Below are positions 9,363 to 17,369 of a DNA stretch of 64,000 bases, one piece after another. The number at the start of each line of letters is the position of its first letter. The first letter of the stretch is position 1. The notes beneath the pieces were generated by a model. That model worked only from the letters and a program-made list of their open reading frames with translations, searched no databases and was not told where the DNA came from. Position numbers and translations under genes: made by a program. The DNA comes from DATIYF01 sp035517775 (GTDB lineage: Bacteria > Acidobacteriota > Terriglobia > Terriglobales > Acidobacteriaceae): contig DATIYF010000020.1 in NCBI GenBank assembly GCA_035517775.1, positions 1 through 64,000 on the forward strand, read 5' to 3'.

Positions 9363-9761
9363 ATGCGCTCTCTCATTGTCGAAGACGATTTCACCAGCCG
9401 CCTGCTGCTGCAGACTTTTCTGGCCCGCTACGGCGACTGCCACGTGGCTGTCAACGGCAAAGAGGCGGTCGAGGCCTTCCGCATCGCCAAAGACACCGGG
9501 CGCGACTACAACCTCATCTGCATGGATATCATGATGCCCGAAATGGATGGCCAGACCGCAGTCCGCCAGATTCGCGCCTTGGAAGAGGGCGAGGGCACGA
9601 TGTCGAGCTCGGGAGTGAAAATTGTCATGGTTACCGCGCTCGACGACGTCAAGAACGTGGTCGAATCGTTCAAGGCGCTCTGCGACGCTTATCTGTTCAA
9701 GCCCGTGGATACCGCGAAACTTCTTGGAGAATTGAAAACCCTCGGGCTGGTCTCAGGATGA
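9363..9761 (+). CDS. Single-domain response regulator (CheY-like)
   Basis: A 132-residue stand-alone receiver. It has the acidic pair in IVEDDF, phospho-acceptor D55 in MDIMMPEMDGQ, the T switch in VMVTALDD and K in YLFKPVD. The ATG at 9363 is preceded by AAAGGTGG, which supports it over an in-frame ATG at 9330 inside the kinase gene. No output domain follows, so it should work as a diffusible phospho-carrier or by binding partners. It ends the chemosensory operon, and the Hpt domain of the upstream kinase is its most likely phosphodonor (inference). Confidence 0.92.
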   Translation: MRSLIVEDDFTSRLLLQTFLARYGDCHVAVNGKEAVEAFRIAKDTGRDYNLICMDIMMPEMDGQTAVRQIRALEEGEGTMSSSGVKIVMVTALDDVKNVVESFKALCDAYLFKPVDTAKLLGELKTLGLVSG

Positions 9762-9862
9762 TCGCACTTGTAAAACCTCGTGACGCTGCGTCAAAGGCTG
9801 GTGTTTTCGTTCCTTCGCGATGCTTGGCGCCCTTCGTGGTTTAGGGTTCCTGGAAACCCTCA

Positions 9863-12478
9863 TCACCGCCGAGGGGCACGAAGCAGATCTCGCTGGGGCT
9901 GATCACGAGCGAGGCGGCGTCTGTTCTGGTCCTTCTTTTCTCGCCGGCCCAGCCGTGAATAGATTTGAAAAGGCGCCCAATAAAAAGGATTGTGGAAGCT
10001 GCTGTTGTGCAGCAGAAACAGCTTGGCTGAGCGTAGCGCAGCGCTCGGGCTTGCCCCGCGGTCCAGACCATCATAGAACTTATCCATCAGCAGTCGAGTG
10101 GAAGAATCGGTCGCTTCCCACAGCGCGGCAACCACATGCGTCGCCCCCGCCCGCAGAAAAGCCCAGGAAAGACCAACCAGACCCTCCCCGGAATACGAGC
10201 GCTCGCCGGCGCTGTAGCAGGCGGAAATCGTAACCAGGTCGGCGTGGAGAGGAAGTCGAACAATGTCGCGAGCGTAGAGCTTGAACGATTCATCTTCCGC
10301 GTTTCCCGAGGCGCCCGGCGGCCGCGAGAGCACGATGGCCGAGTCCAAGGGGCTGAGCCGGCTGGCGGTGCCATGCGCCACAAAATGGATGTAGGCAAAC
10401 TGCCCCGGATCGCTTTCCAGATAAACAGCCGGCGTGGCCTGCTGGCGCGCGAATACCCGTTCTTCGGACGCGGGAAAATGCCGCGCTACGCTTTCCATCT
10501 GATCGGCGGCTTGGGCGAGTTCAGGATATTTTTCGCTCGGTGAGACACTGTTTCCGATCAGAAGCAGTCTCTGCGAATGGTCGGCCGGGCTTGCTCCGGC
10601 CCCGCCGAGCACGCGCAGAGAGCTGGCATCCGAAATGGTCGCGTCTTCAATCCAATAGTGCAGGGTGGCGCCAGGCACCAGCAGGGTTTCAAAGTTCAGC
10701 CCGTTCAGGCTGCCATCGGGAATCACGAAAACCCGAGCGTCTTTCTTAATCAGGTCGCTCGCCGGCGCAACCAGCGTCCGGTAGAGATACTGGCCGTCGC
10801 TGTCGGCCGAGTGCAGAACATCCTCAGGCCCCTCGAGAGCCTTGCGGTAGCGCTGCACCGCCGCGTCAATTTCGGCGGCAGGCGGAAGCGGGAACAAGCG
10901 CGTTCCCTGCTGCGTGATGGCCCACAAGTAGGACCGCCTCTTCCCCAGCCAATAAAAAAGAATTGCGCCATCGGCCAGGCGCGCAATCTGTTGCGAGTTC
11001 AGCCCCGGCGGCCCGGTGAAAATCTGCTTCGGCAGCAATCCCAATCCTTCCGTCAGAGAGCGGGCGCGGCTGGAGTCAGCCCAGCGCAACCCCTCGTCTG
11101 ATTTTCCGCCCGCCACAAGGAAGTTCAGATAATCGTCATAGATGCCGGAGGCGTTGGAGGAGAAAGGCAATCTCGAATCGCTCCGCCGAAGCCACGACCG
11201 GGCGGCCTCGAACGTCTCGAGCGCCGCCCGATACTCGCGATCCGCCTCTTCCGGGCGCTTCTCAGCTTCATACAAGCGCGCCAAGCCGTGTTCCGCCTTC
11301 CATTGCAAAGAGGCATTGGCATCAGGGTCGCGCTCGACTTCGAAAAATATTCTCTCTGCCGCCCCGAAATCGCGCGCTGCCGAAGCGATCATTCCTTCTA
11401 CCAGAAGCGGATAAAGCTCGTCCCGCCGATTGTTGCCAGATCTGGCTATGGCCAGGGCCTCTTCGGAATATTTCTGAGCTTGATCGAGCTCCCCCGCCTC
11501 CACCGACACCAGCGCCAGGGCCCGCAGCGCGTTGTAGATGTCTTCCTTGCCCTCGATCGAAGTGGCCAGCTTCAGCGCTCTCACATATGCCTGTTTCGCG
11601 GCGGCGAGATCGCCGCGGTCGGCGTAAACATAACCGGCATTGGTGATCCAGGAAAGCTGATCAATCACATCGCCCGCCTGAAGCGCTCGCTGCTCGGCTT
11701 CCAGCGACAGTTGCAGAGATTTTTCCGAATCCCCCAGGTTGTAATACGCCCAGCCCAGGTTGCCCAGGGCCTTGGTTGCGATCACGCCGGCATCCAGCGC
11801 GGCCGCCGTCTTATAAGCTGACTCGGTCCAGTCTATGGCTTCGTCGAAATGCTGCTCTGAGAGCGCGCCCAGGCCAAGGTTCAAAAGCGCTGTCGCCGCC
11901 AGGAAGGGATCATCGTGAGCGCGGGCGAAGGTCACGGTTTGTTCGAAAAGCTGCTTTGCCTTAAGCGGCTGGCCTTGCTGCAAGAGCAGAACGCCGCGCG
12001 CCCTCAGCACATCGCCACATTCCATTTCCTGCGCGGCGCCCGCACACTCCTGGCCGGCCTGGCTGAGGTTCCGCTCGGCCTCGGGAAAGTTGTGCAGGCG
12101 GGCCTGTGCCGCTCCCTTGAGGGCGAGCGCCTCAATCGTCTCCGCTTTGCTTCCGGGATGGCTTGGGTCGCGATCCAGCAGGCTGATGCTTTGCGCGTAC
12201 ATTCCGCGCAACAGGAGGGCTTCGGCTTCAAGCAGCAGAAACTTTCGCGCCGCCTCCGGATTGCGCTGGGCAAATTCGCGGTTGCCCAGTTCTGCTTCTT
12301 TTTGCGCCTGAATCAGGTTGCCGCGCCGCAATGCCTGGCGGGCATGTTCCAGGGCGGCCTGCGGGCTGGGACGGCGGTTGCAGCCCAGCCCGCAAGTCAG
12401 CACCACAATAACGGCTACGGATAGCTTTGCCCGTTGGCCTTGACGCTGCCCGACTTCACGCTGCCGCCGCCCACGCAC
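9863..12478 (-). CDS. TPR/CHAT-domain lipoprotein, putative caspase-like peptidase
   Basis: About 871 residues from the GTG at 12478. That start yields a lipoprotein signal: a basic N-terminus, a hydrophobic stretch and the lipobox LGC with Cys33, so the protein is probably exported and lipid-anchored. Residues about 40-520 are TPR-like helical repeats (for example ALGNLGWAYYNLGDSEKSLQ). The C-terminal CHAT domain (clan CD peptidase family) has both catalytic motifs: HFVAHG (His about 702) and TISACYSAG (Cys about 755), then GEGLVGLSWAFLRAGA and PFYWAPFQIY. An Arg-rich tail of about 27 residues after that is unusual for the family. The 5' end overlaps the upstream gene by 64 bp. The operon with an ECF sigma and anti-sigma suggests a stress- or signal-controlled protease; its substrate is unknown. 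Confidence 0.85.
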   Translation of the reverse strand: MRGRRQREVGQRQGQRAKLSVAVIVVLTCGLGCNRRPSPQAALEHARQALRRGNLIQAQKEAELGNREFAQRNPEAARKFLLLEAEALLLRGMYAQSISLLDRDPSHPGSKAETIEALALKGAAQARLHNFPEAERNLSQAGQECAGAAQEMECGDVLRARGVLLLQQGQPLKAKQLFEQTVTFARAHDDPFLAATALLNLGLGALSEQHFDEAIDWTESAYKTAAALDAGVIATKALGNLGWAYYNLGDSEKSLQLSLEAEQRALQAGDVIDQLSWITNAGYVYADRGDLAAAKQAYVRALKLATSIEGKEDIYNALRALALVSVEAGELDQAQKYSEEALAIARSGNNRRDELYPLLVEGMIASAARDFGAAERIFFEVERDPDANASLQWKAEHGLARLYEAEKRPEEADREYRAALETFEAARSWLRRSDSRLPFSSNASGIYDDYLNFLVAGGKSDEGLRWADSSRARSLTEGLGLLPKQIFTGPPGLNSQQIARLADGAILFYWLGKRRSYLWAITQQGTRLFPLPPAAEIDAAVQRYRKALEGPEDVLHSADSDGQYLYRTLVAPASDLIKKDARVFVIPDGSLNGLNFETLLVPGATLHYWIEDATISDASSLRVLGGAGASPADHSQRLLLIGNSVSPSEKYPELAQAADQMESVARHFPASEERVFARQQATPAVYLESDPGQFAYIHFVAHGTASRLSPLDSAIVLSRPPGASGNAEDESFKLYARDIVRLPLHADLVTISACYSAGERSYSGEGLVGLSWAFLRAGATHVVAALWEATDSSTRLLMDKFYDGLDRGASPSAALRSAKLFLLHNSSFHNPFYWAPFQIYSRLGRREKKDQNRRRLARDQPQRDLLRAPRR

Positions 12479-13362
12479 CCCAGTCGCATGTTGAACATGT
12501 TGAGCTGGAAGTAATTTCCGGGCGTGGATGAGGTTTGCCCAAAAGGCTCGCTGGGCGGCTCGATTCCAACCTCGATTTCCGCGAGAGTCACGATCCCGAA
12601 GTCCGGAATCACGATCACGTTCCCGAAAATCTTCACGCCGGGAATCGGAATCGGCCCGATGCTTTTGACCAGTGAGCATTGCAGCTGCGATTGGCCGTTG
12701 CGGCTCCCTTTCCCTTGACCAGAGCCTTTTCTGAGCTTGTCAATGCTGGCGATCTCGGCATCGTACTGCGTCTTGAGGCTCTCGGGAAGGCCCTTGGCCC
12801 CGGCAATGCCCGCTACCTGCTGCTGCACCCGGTCGAGAAAGCCGCGGTCGTAGAGATAGTTCTGGTCGTGGGCCGGCCGGTCGCCGCAAATTCCCAGTTC
12901 CAGCTCCGGTTGTACCCGGTACCCGGCGATTTGCAGGTTTTCGAAGCGCGTTCCCAGAAAGGTCACTTTGGGCACGTGGCCATCGGTCAGCGCATGTTCG
13001 GTCGAAACCTGCGCCACCACGCGGTCGGCGGTGATTACCTCAAATACATTCAGGCCCTCGATCACCGAGGTGGAAAGCGTGACCCAGCCGGAGTGATCGT
13101 TGCCCCACAGGTCTTTCTTGTTCCTGAGCAGGCTGCCGGAAACGCCCGTATGAGCGGCCTTGAAAGAAATCAGGCCTTCCACCGTGGTCTCGCCGACAGA
13201 CTCGCTGAAATGGCCCTCGCGGCGGGTCTTCTCGATCGCCACCCGGCCATAGTTTTCGAGAGGCTGCTTGATGGGGTGCTGCAGTTCGCCGCTGAGCACC
13301 TCGGCCTCGGCGTGGTACACATGATAGTGCTCTTCAATGCGCGGCTTGGGATTTGCGGCCAT
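12415..13362 (-). CDS. Hypothetical protein of the ECF/CHAT operon
   Basis: I do not recognise a family. The 315-residue protein has no signal peptide or membrane span. It has a mixed, mostly beta-rich composition, a stretch GKGSRNGQSQLQ, two Cys in the middle and one in RLGCVGGGSVKSG near the C-terminus. A good ribosome site (AAGGAG) precedes ATG 13362. It sits 24 bp after the anti-sigma gene and overlaps the CHAT gene, so the three are probably co-transcribed. By position it could be a CHAT substrate or adaptor, which is inference only. Confidence 0.8.
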   Translation of the reverse strand: MAANPKPRIEEHYHVYHAEAEVLSGELQHPIKQPLENYGRVAIEKTRREGHFSESVGETTVEGLISFKAAHTGVSGSLLRNKKDLWGNDHSGWVTLSTSVIEGLNVFEVITADRVVAQVSTEHALTDGHVPKVTFLGTRFENLQIAGYRVQPELELGICGDRPAHDQNYLYDRGFLDRVQQQVAGIAGAKGLPESLKTQYDAEIASIDKLRKGSGQGKGSRNGQSQLQCSLVKSIGPIPIPGVKIFGNVIVIPDFGIVTLAEIEVGIEPPSEPFGQTSSTPGNYFQLNMFNMRLGCVGGGSVKSGSVKANGQSYP

Positions 13363-13386
13363 GATTTTCGCTCCTTGTGTCTGAGA

Positions 13387-14064
13387 TCAATTCAGGTGCA
13401 ATTCAAACGGGGCTCGGCCGATTTCCTTGCTTTCTCCCGCGGCTGTAACTCCGCGCACAACCAAAATGTAACTTCCCCCGCTTCGAGTCTCTCCCGGCAC
13501 GCGGATGGGCCACTGGTCCTGCGCGGAGGAGGCAGGAATTGTAAGTGACCACTCCCGTTTGCCGCTGGAATTATATAAGTCCGCTGTATAAGTGGCGTAA
13601 TTTCCTTCTGGAGGAATGCGCACAAAAAGCAGGAAGCCCTCTCCCGGCCGCGCGCTGACTACCGGCCCGCTGGAGCCCCAGGTGCCGATATTGACCGAAG
13701 CCCACGGCAGCAGCTGCGGATGATTCAACTTCTGCCGCAGCGCGGGGTAAGTCACCAGGTTCTGGTACCCGGCGACAGCCAACAGCAGAGCCATGGCCGC
13801 CGCGTAACTTACAGGCCGCAACCAGGCCAGCCATGCACTGCTTTTGGAAGCGCCAGAGGCCGGGTACGCCCGCGCTTCCGTCTGCGGCTGTTCGGCCAGC
13901 ACCCGCCTGGCCTGCTCCACAAATGTCGAACCCGCTTGAACGTCCAGCGCACACTGCGGACAGTCGAAAAAGTGCTCCTCGAACTCGTCCCGGGCCTCTG
14001 GCTCGAGCTCGTTCAGCAGGTACCGTTCCGTCATTTTTTCTCGAACCACCACTTCGTGGTCCAT
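13387..14064 (-). CDS. Anti-sigma factor with zinc-finger N-terminus and one membrane span
   Basis: A 225-residue ECF anti-sigma candidate. The N-terminus shows the zf-HC2-like pattern RYLLNELEPEARDEFEEHFF followed by DCPQC, that is H-x3-C-x2-C. A single hydrophobic span lies near residues 88-106 (AAAMALLLAVAGYQ), and the C-terminal part is a beta-rich extracytoplasmic domain. The ribosome site GGAGGGGG precedes ATG 14064. It starts 60 bp downstream of the ECF sigma gene, the usual arrangement for a sigma and its membrane-bound antagonist. Confidence 0.85.
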   Translation of the reverse strand: MDHEVVVREKMTERYLLNELEPEARDEFEEHFFDCPQCALDVQAGSTFVEQARRVLAEQPQTEARAYPASGASKSSAWLAWLRPVSYAAAMALLLAVAGYQNLVTYPALRQKLNHPQLLPWASVNIGTWGSSGPVVSARPGEGFLLFVRIPPEGNYATYTADLYNSSGKREWSLTIPASSAQDQWPIRVPGETRSGGSYILVVRGVTAAGESKEIGRAPFELHLN

Positions 14065-14124
14065 CGCAATCGTTCCCCCTCCTTCAACAGTAGTGAGTCG
14101 TCTTGTGCTTTCGTTTCACAGTCG

Positions 14125-14712
14125 CTAGGCCGGCCCGAGTGCCGCGGCTTTCTCCACACTCTTCAAATAGACCGACTTGAAGGCTTGCCGGGCACGGTGC
14201 AGCAGCACTCGCAGATAGTCCCGGTCCACGCCCAGGGTGCGGCAGACTTCATCTTTGTCCCGCTCCTCGAGAAATACCTCGCGCAGCAGCCGGCGGTCCC
14301 GCTCCGGCAGCTTGTTGAGGATTTCCCTCACCTTCTTCTCCATCTGTTTGGACTGCAGCGCGTCCAGCAGGTTCGCCTCGCGCGCGGGAAGCTCGCCGTC
14401 CGCGCCCTCGTCATCGTCGAGAGCGGTATCGCGCCCGCGGCTTCGGTATTGCTCCTTCAAAACGTTGTTGCAAATGGAATTGACGAACGAGCCCAGGCGC
14501 TCCGGCTGAAGAATCGTGCCCTTCCGCAGGGCAACGAAAAAGCGCGCGAAGGTCTCCTGGCGGGCGTCTTCAATCGCTTCCCGCGAGGGCAGCCGGGAGC
14601 GCAACTTGATCTGAATCAGGGCGGTGAAATAAGAGACAAAGTGCTGCTCGGTCGGCCCGTCTGCGGCGCGCAAGCGGTCAACGTAGGCCTGGTCAAAGGG
14701 ATGGAATTGCAA
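14125..14712 (-). CDS. ECF-family RNA polymerase sigma factor
   Basis: A 195-residue sigma factor with region 2 (EDARQETFARFFVALRKG) and region 4 (LPERDRRLLREVFLEERD, then DEVCRTLGVDRDYLRVLLHRARQ). I chose the TTG at 14712 because a GAGG site lies 7 nt upstream and it gives a normal ECF length; upstream in-frame codons encode low-complexity sequence. It is followed by its likely anti-sigma factor. It heads the sigma/anti-sigma/unknown/CHAT unit, so it probably drives that unit. Confidence 0.85.
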   Translation of the reverse strand: MQFHPFDQAYVDRLRAADGPTEQHFVSYFTALIQIKLRSRLPSREAIEDARQETFARFFVALRKGTILQPERLGSFVNSICNNVLKEQYRSRGRDTALDDDEGADGELPAREANLLDALQSKQMEKKVREILNKLPERDRRLLREVFLEERDKDEVCRTLGVDRDYLRVLLHRARQAFKSVYLKSVEKAAALGPA

Positions 14713-15309
14713 GCCACCACCTCGCGGACCGAGAAATGGCACCCAGTGTAGCACCGGCGACCCTGGCCCGTTTCCGCTGGGTGGGGCGCCAGGTTTGGGC
14801 TGGTGTTCCAGAAAAGAATGCCGGCTGCGCAGAGATGGCGGGATAGGGCGGGCCGAGCTTAGGGGCACGATCAGGCTCCTGAAAATTCCGGTGGGACTGC
14901 CAACGCACCGACGACGATCGGGAAGAAATGACCGCGGTGCCGGAGCCCTTCCCCCGTCGCCTCCGGCACCTTTTCGCAGGGGACCCAGCCTGGAGCTGCC
15001 AGAGAGGGGTCCTAACTCTGTGGCGGAATCGCTATGGAGCGATGTCTTCCACTTAGTGGGGTAGTGAAGAAAGCGGGACCAGCGTTTCACTGAAATTTCC
15101 GACAGGTTTCTAGGCTTGGGTAAGCCGGGCGGGTTGAGGGGTAGGGGACGCAGCCCAACAGGCCTACGGATCGCACCAGGCTAGGACAGCCGCCCAAAGT
15201 CTGCCCTGAGTCGAAGGGGTAGGCCCCAGTCGCGCTGTAGCTAAGTGCTTTACTTTCAGTCGCGGCTTCGAGCCACTCTGGCCGGGCCTCTTTCCCAAAT
15301 TGGGAAGAT

Positions 15310-15340
15310 CGAAATTAGGGGGTGTGCGAAAGTCGCACAA
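15310..15340 (+). repeat. 31-nt direct repeat, copy 1, with hairpin
   Basis: Identical to the copy at 15388-15418. The core TGTGCGA-AAG-TCGCACA is a perfect 7-bp inverted repeat with a 3-nt loop, preceded by AAATTAGGGGG. The form resembles REP-like dispersed palindromes. Its genome copy number is not visible from here. Confidence 0.85.
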
Positions 15341-15387
15341 GCGGATTTGATTTTTCCTGCCTCCAGGTACCCCGGAAGCGGGAAAGG

Positions 15388-15418
15388 CGAAATTAGGGGG
15401 TGTGCGAAAGTCGCACAA
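15388..15418 (+). repeat. 31-nt direct repeat, copy 2, with hairpin
   Basis: Second exact copy of the 31-nt element, 78 bp from the first in the same orientation. The sequence before the two copies also shares GGGAA, but the intervening DNA is otherwise different. Confidence 0.85.
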
Positions 15419-15487
15419 CGGGCTAATACGGTCCCCGGCCAACCTGTCCGCGGCCGGTTCCGGCCCGGCGTAGGCCGCATCCCCGGG

Positions 15488-15850
15488 CTACTTTCTCTTC
15501 TTCGGCCGCTTGGCCTTTGGCTTTCTGCGGCGCCGGGGCTTGGCCGGCTTCTCTGACTTCTGAAAGCCTACGACTTCAAAGCCAAGCGAAACCGGTAGCC
15601 GCCGCAGGCGTGAGCGCTTCACTTCAGGCGCCTTTACGAGGTTGCGGCTGCGGACAAACTTCCCCAGCCGCTCCTCGGCCCCTTCCGGAGGCTCAAAGTC
15701 CTCAAGCAACTGCCGCAATTGGGCGTCAGTCTCAACCATCTGCCGGGCGCGCCGCGCGCTGCCGCCAGAGATGGCGGCCAGGGCCTGGGCAGCATCCTGG
15801 GCGCTCAGCGCGTTGTCGAAGTAGTCTCGAATCAGATCGTCAACCTTCAC
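15488..15850 (-). CDS. Small basic protein coupled to an ECF sigma factor
   Basis: A 120-residue protein from GTG 15850, whose start overlaps the sigma stop as GTGA, so translation is coupled. The N-terminal half is helical (DDLIRDYFDNALSAQDAAQA); the C-terminal 25 residues are almost pure Lys/Arg/Pro. There is no zinc-finger motif and no membrane span. By position it could be an atypical anti-sigma or sigma cofactor, or a nucleic-acid-binding partner; I do not recognise the family. Confidence 0.7.
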   Translation of the reverse strand: MKVDDLIRDYFDNALSAQDAAQALAAISGGSARRARQMVETDAQLRQLLEDFEPPEGAEERLGKFVRSRNLVKAPEVKRSRLRRLPVSLGFEVVGFQKSEKPAKPRRRRKPKAKRPKKRK

Positions 15851-16461
15851 CGGGATTGCCTCTGGAACAGCTTCAAACTCTTGCACTTGGCCAATTTCTT
15901 CAGGGCCCGGTGCAGCCTGACCTCGACCGTGTTTCGCCTCAGCCCGAGAAGATCGGCGATTTCGCTTACGTCGCAATCCTCAAAAAAACGCAAGCGCACC
16001 ACCATCGCCAGGTTCTCTGGCAAAGCATTGATTTCGCGCAGCAGAAACCTCTGCCGCTCCTGGCGGTAAATCTCCACCGAGGCGGGAACGGCGAGCTGCT
16101 CCAGCACCTCGGGCGGATCCGTCGCCGCATGCCGGCTTTCGCGGAGCGTATCAATGCAGGCATTGCGGGTGATCCTGGCCAGCCATTCCACCGCGGCGCC
16201 CGGGTCTTTCAGGCTCTGCAGGTTCTGCAGCGCCTTCACGGCCGCATTCTGCACCATATCTTCGGCCTGGCTGGGGTCCCGAAAGTAGCCGTGCGCGATT
16301 CCATAAAACAGGCGGAAGTGGCGCTGCAGGGTCTGCGCAATCCAGTCGCGGGCGCTGAGCGGCGCAGGCTGCCGGGCGCGCAGCGGATGTTCGAACCACG
16401 CCCGAACTTGCTCCGGCACTTCCAGGGGTTTGCGGGATGTCGTAGGAACCGGAATGCCCAT
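15847..16461 (-). CDS. ECF-family RNA polymerase sigma factor
   Basis: A 204-residue sigma-70-like factor. Region 2 is FYGIAHGYFRDPSQAEDMVQ and WLARITRNACIDTLR; region 4 is LPENLAMVVRLRFFEDCDVS followed by EIADLLGLRRNTVEVRLHRA. ATG 16461 gives a normal length. It lies 255 bp downstream of a small Cys-motif gene and is translationally coupled to the small basic protein after it. Two small genes upstream share an ECF-type promoter motif, so they are its most likely targets (inference). Confidence 0.88.
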   Translation of the reverse strand: MGIPVPTTSRKPLEVPEQVRAWFEHPLRARQPAPLSARDWIAQTLQRHFRLFYGIAHGYFRDPSQAEDMVQNAAVKALQNLQSLKDPGAAVEWLARITRNACIDTLRESRHAATDPPEVLEQLAVPASVEIYRQERQRFLLREINALPENLAMVVRLRFFEDCDVSEIADLLGLRRNTVEVRLHRALKKLAKCKSLKLFQRQSR

Positions 16462-16715
16462 TGAACTCGGCCCAGCGTGCGGCCTGCGGCTTGGTGCGCA
16501 CGATGGTAGCCCAGGCTGGCAGGCGGGTCAACGCAGCTCATGAGCGCTTCCGGCGCCGATTCCGGGCAAAAAGTTCGGCTGGAGCGGCGACAGCGGCTAG
16601 CCCCGAGGGGCCTGCTTCCAGGTTCGCCGTCCCAGCCGTGATGAATCCCATCCGCCCGGACTGGAGTTCCGCAGAACCCCGGCCTTCTACCCAGTGCGAA
16701 GCGGCACCAATCCGA

Positions 16716-16946
16716 TTAAACCCGGTTCAGCGCCCCGTCGCGCCAGCAGATGAAGTAGTCGTACCCGTAGGGAACGTAGTTGAGAGCGCCGCACGCCCAG
16801 CAGACGTACCAAGCGCCCGAGGAAGCGTGGCCGGTGACTTCGCCCTTGGAGGCCGGCGCCTTCTTGCCGCCCTTGGAAATATTCACGCCTTCCAGGCTGC
16901 CACTGACTTTCTTGCCTTTCTTGCCTTTTGGTTTCGCGGTTGCCAT
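16716..16946 (-). CDS. Small Cys-motif protein, paralogue A
   Basis: A 76-residue protein with a very good ribosome site (GAAGGAG) before ATG 16946. The N-terminal half is Lys/Gly-rich (SGSLEGVNISKGGKKAP), and the C-terminal half has YVCWACGALNYVP and YFICWRDGALN. It aligns along its whole length with the 79-residue product of 17079-17318. The second CxxC of the paralogue is CWRD here, so only three of four possible metal ligands remain. There is no signal peptide or double-glycine leader. It lies next to an ABC exporter, a subtilase and an ECF sigma. It is either a zinc-ribbon-like regulator or an exported or processed peptide; I cannot decide from sequence. Confidence 0.8.
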   Translation of the reverse strand: MATAKPKGKKGKKVSGSLEGVNISKGGKKAPASKGEVTGHASSGAWYVCWACGALNYVPYGYDYFICWRDGALNRV

Positions 16947-17033
16947 GTCATTCTCCTTCTTTGGTTACAGAAATTGTGAATCCCGAACAGGGTTCATAAA
17001 GCCGCATCATCTATGAAAGCTCACGTTACTAAG

Positions 17034-17062
17034 GACGGATGAAACCAGGAAACCCTTACATC
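17034..17062 (-). promoter_or_regulatory. ECF-type promoter of small Cys-motif gene A
   Basis: Read on the minus strand: GATGTAAG, then 13 variable-to-conserved bases, then TTCATCCGTC. TGTAAG and CGTC are 17 nt apart, as in typical ECF -35/-10 pairs. The block ends 87 bp before ATG 16946. The same block with the same spacing lies before the paralogue. Confidence 0.6.
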
Positions 17063-17078
17063 GAAAATTTCTGCCCGC

Positions 17079-17318
17079 CTAGCACATGTTCAGCGTGCCG
17101 CAACGCCAGCAAAGAAAATACTCCGCTCCCGCCGGAATATAGTTGAGGGCCCAGCATCCCCGGCAGTGGTAGGCCAGCGGCTTGGAATGAGCAGCCACAT
17201 CGCCCTTTGCCGGCGGCGCTTTCTTCGAGCCTCTGGCGACGCTGATATTCTCAAGGCTGCCCGTGATCTTCTTGCCCGCTTTCGCATGGGGCCCGGTTTT
17301 GCGCTTGCTGGTTGCCAT
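17079..17318 (-). CDS. Small Cys-motif protein, paralogue B
   Basis: A 79-residue paralogue of the 16716-16946 product. Shared features are MAT(A/S)K, GSLE, KKAPxxKGxVxxH, then YHCRGCWALNYIP and YFLCWRCGTLN. Here both CxxC pairs are intact, which fits a four-Cys zinc ribbon. The ribosome site GCGAGGAAA precedes ATG 17318. The gene has its own promoter motif 51 bp upstream and lies 133 bp before its paralogue and 248 bp after the ABC exporter gene. No signal peptide. Function unknown. Confidence 0.8.
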   Translation of the reverse strand: MATSKRKTGPHAKAGKKITGSLENISVARGSKKAPPAKGDVAAHSKPLAYHCRGCWALNYIPAGAEYFLCWRCGTLNMC

Positions 17319-17369
17319 CGGTTTCCTCGCACCGGGAAACTTCGCTGGGCCTCAAAATCACATCACCAA

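Larger units (their letters stand above)
14713..15487 (-). other. 775-bp gene-free gap with hairpin repeats
   Basis: No convincing coding sequence on either strand. The part next to 14712 must hold the promoter of the ECF/CHAT unit, but I cannot point to its boxes. The part at 15285-15420 holds a TTCCCAA-A-TTGGGAA palindrome at about 15289-15303 and two identical 31-nt hairpin repeats listed separately. Confidence 0.6.

Noticed and set aside
9843..9860. Rho-independent terminator between the receiver and CHAT genes
   Set aside because: A short AGGGTT/AACCCT stem exists, but no T run follows on either strand.
15310..15418. CRISPR array
   Set aside because: Only two repeats with one 47-nt spacer, a strong short palindrome and no cas genes nearby; better explained as REP-like repeats.
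16716..17318. Classic double-glycine bacteriocin leaders on the two small proteins
   Set aside because: No GG cleavage motif is present and the nearby exporter lacks a C39 peptidase domain, so the standard class II bacteriocin model does not fit.
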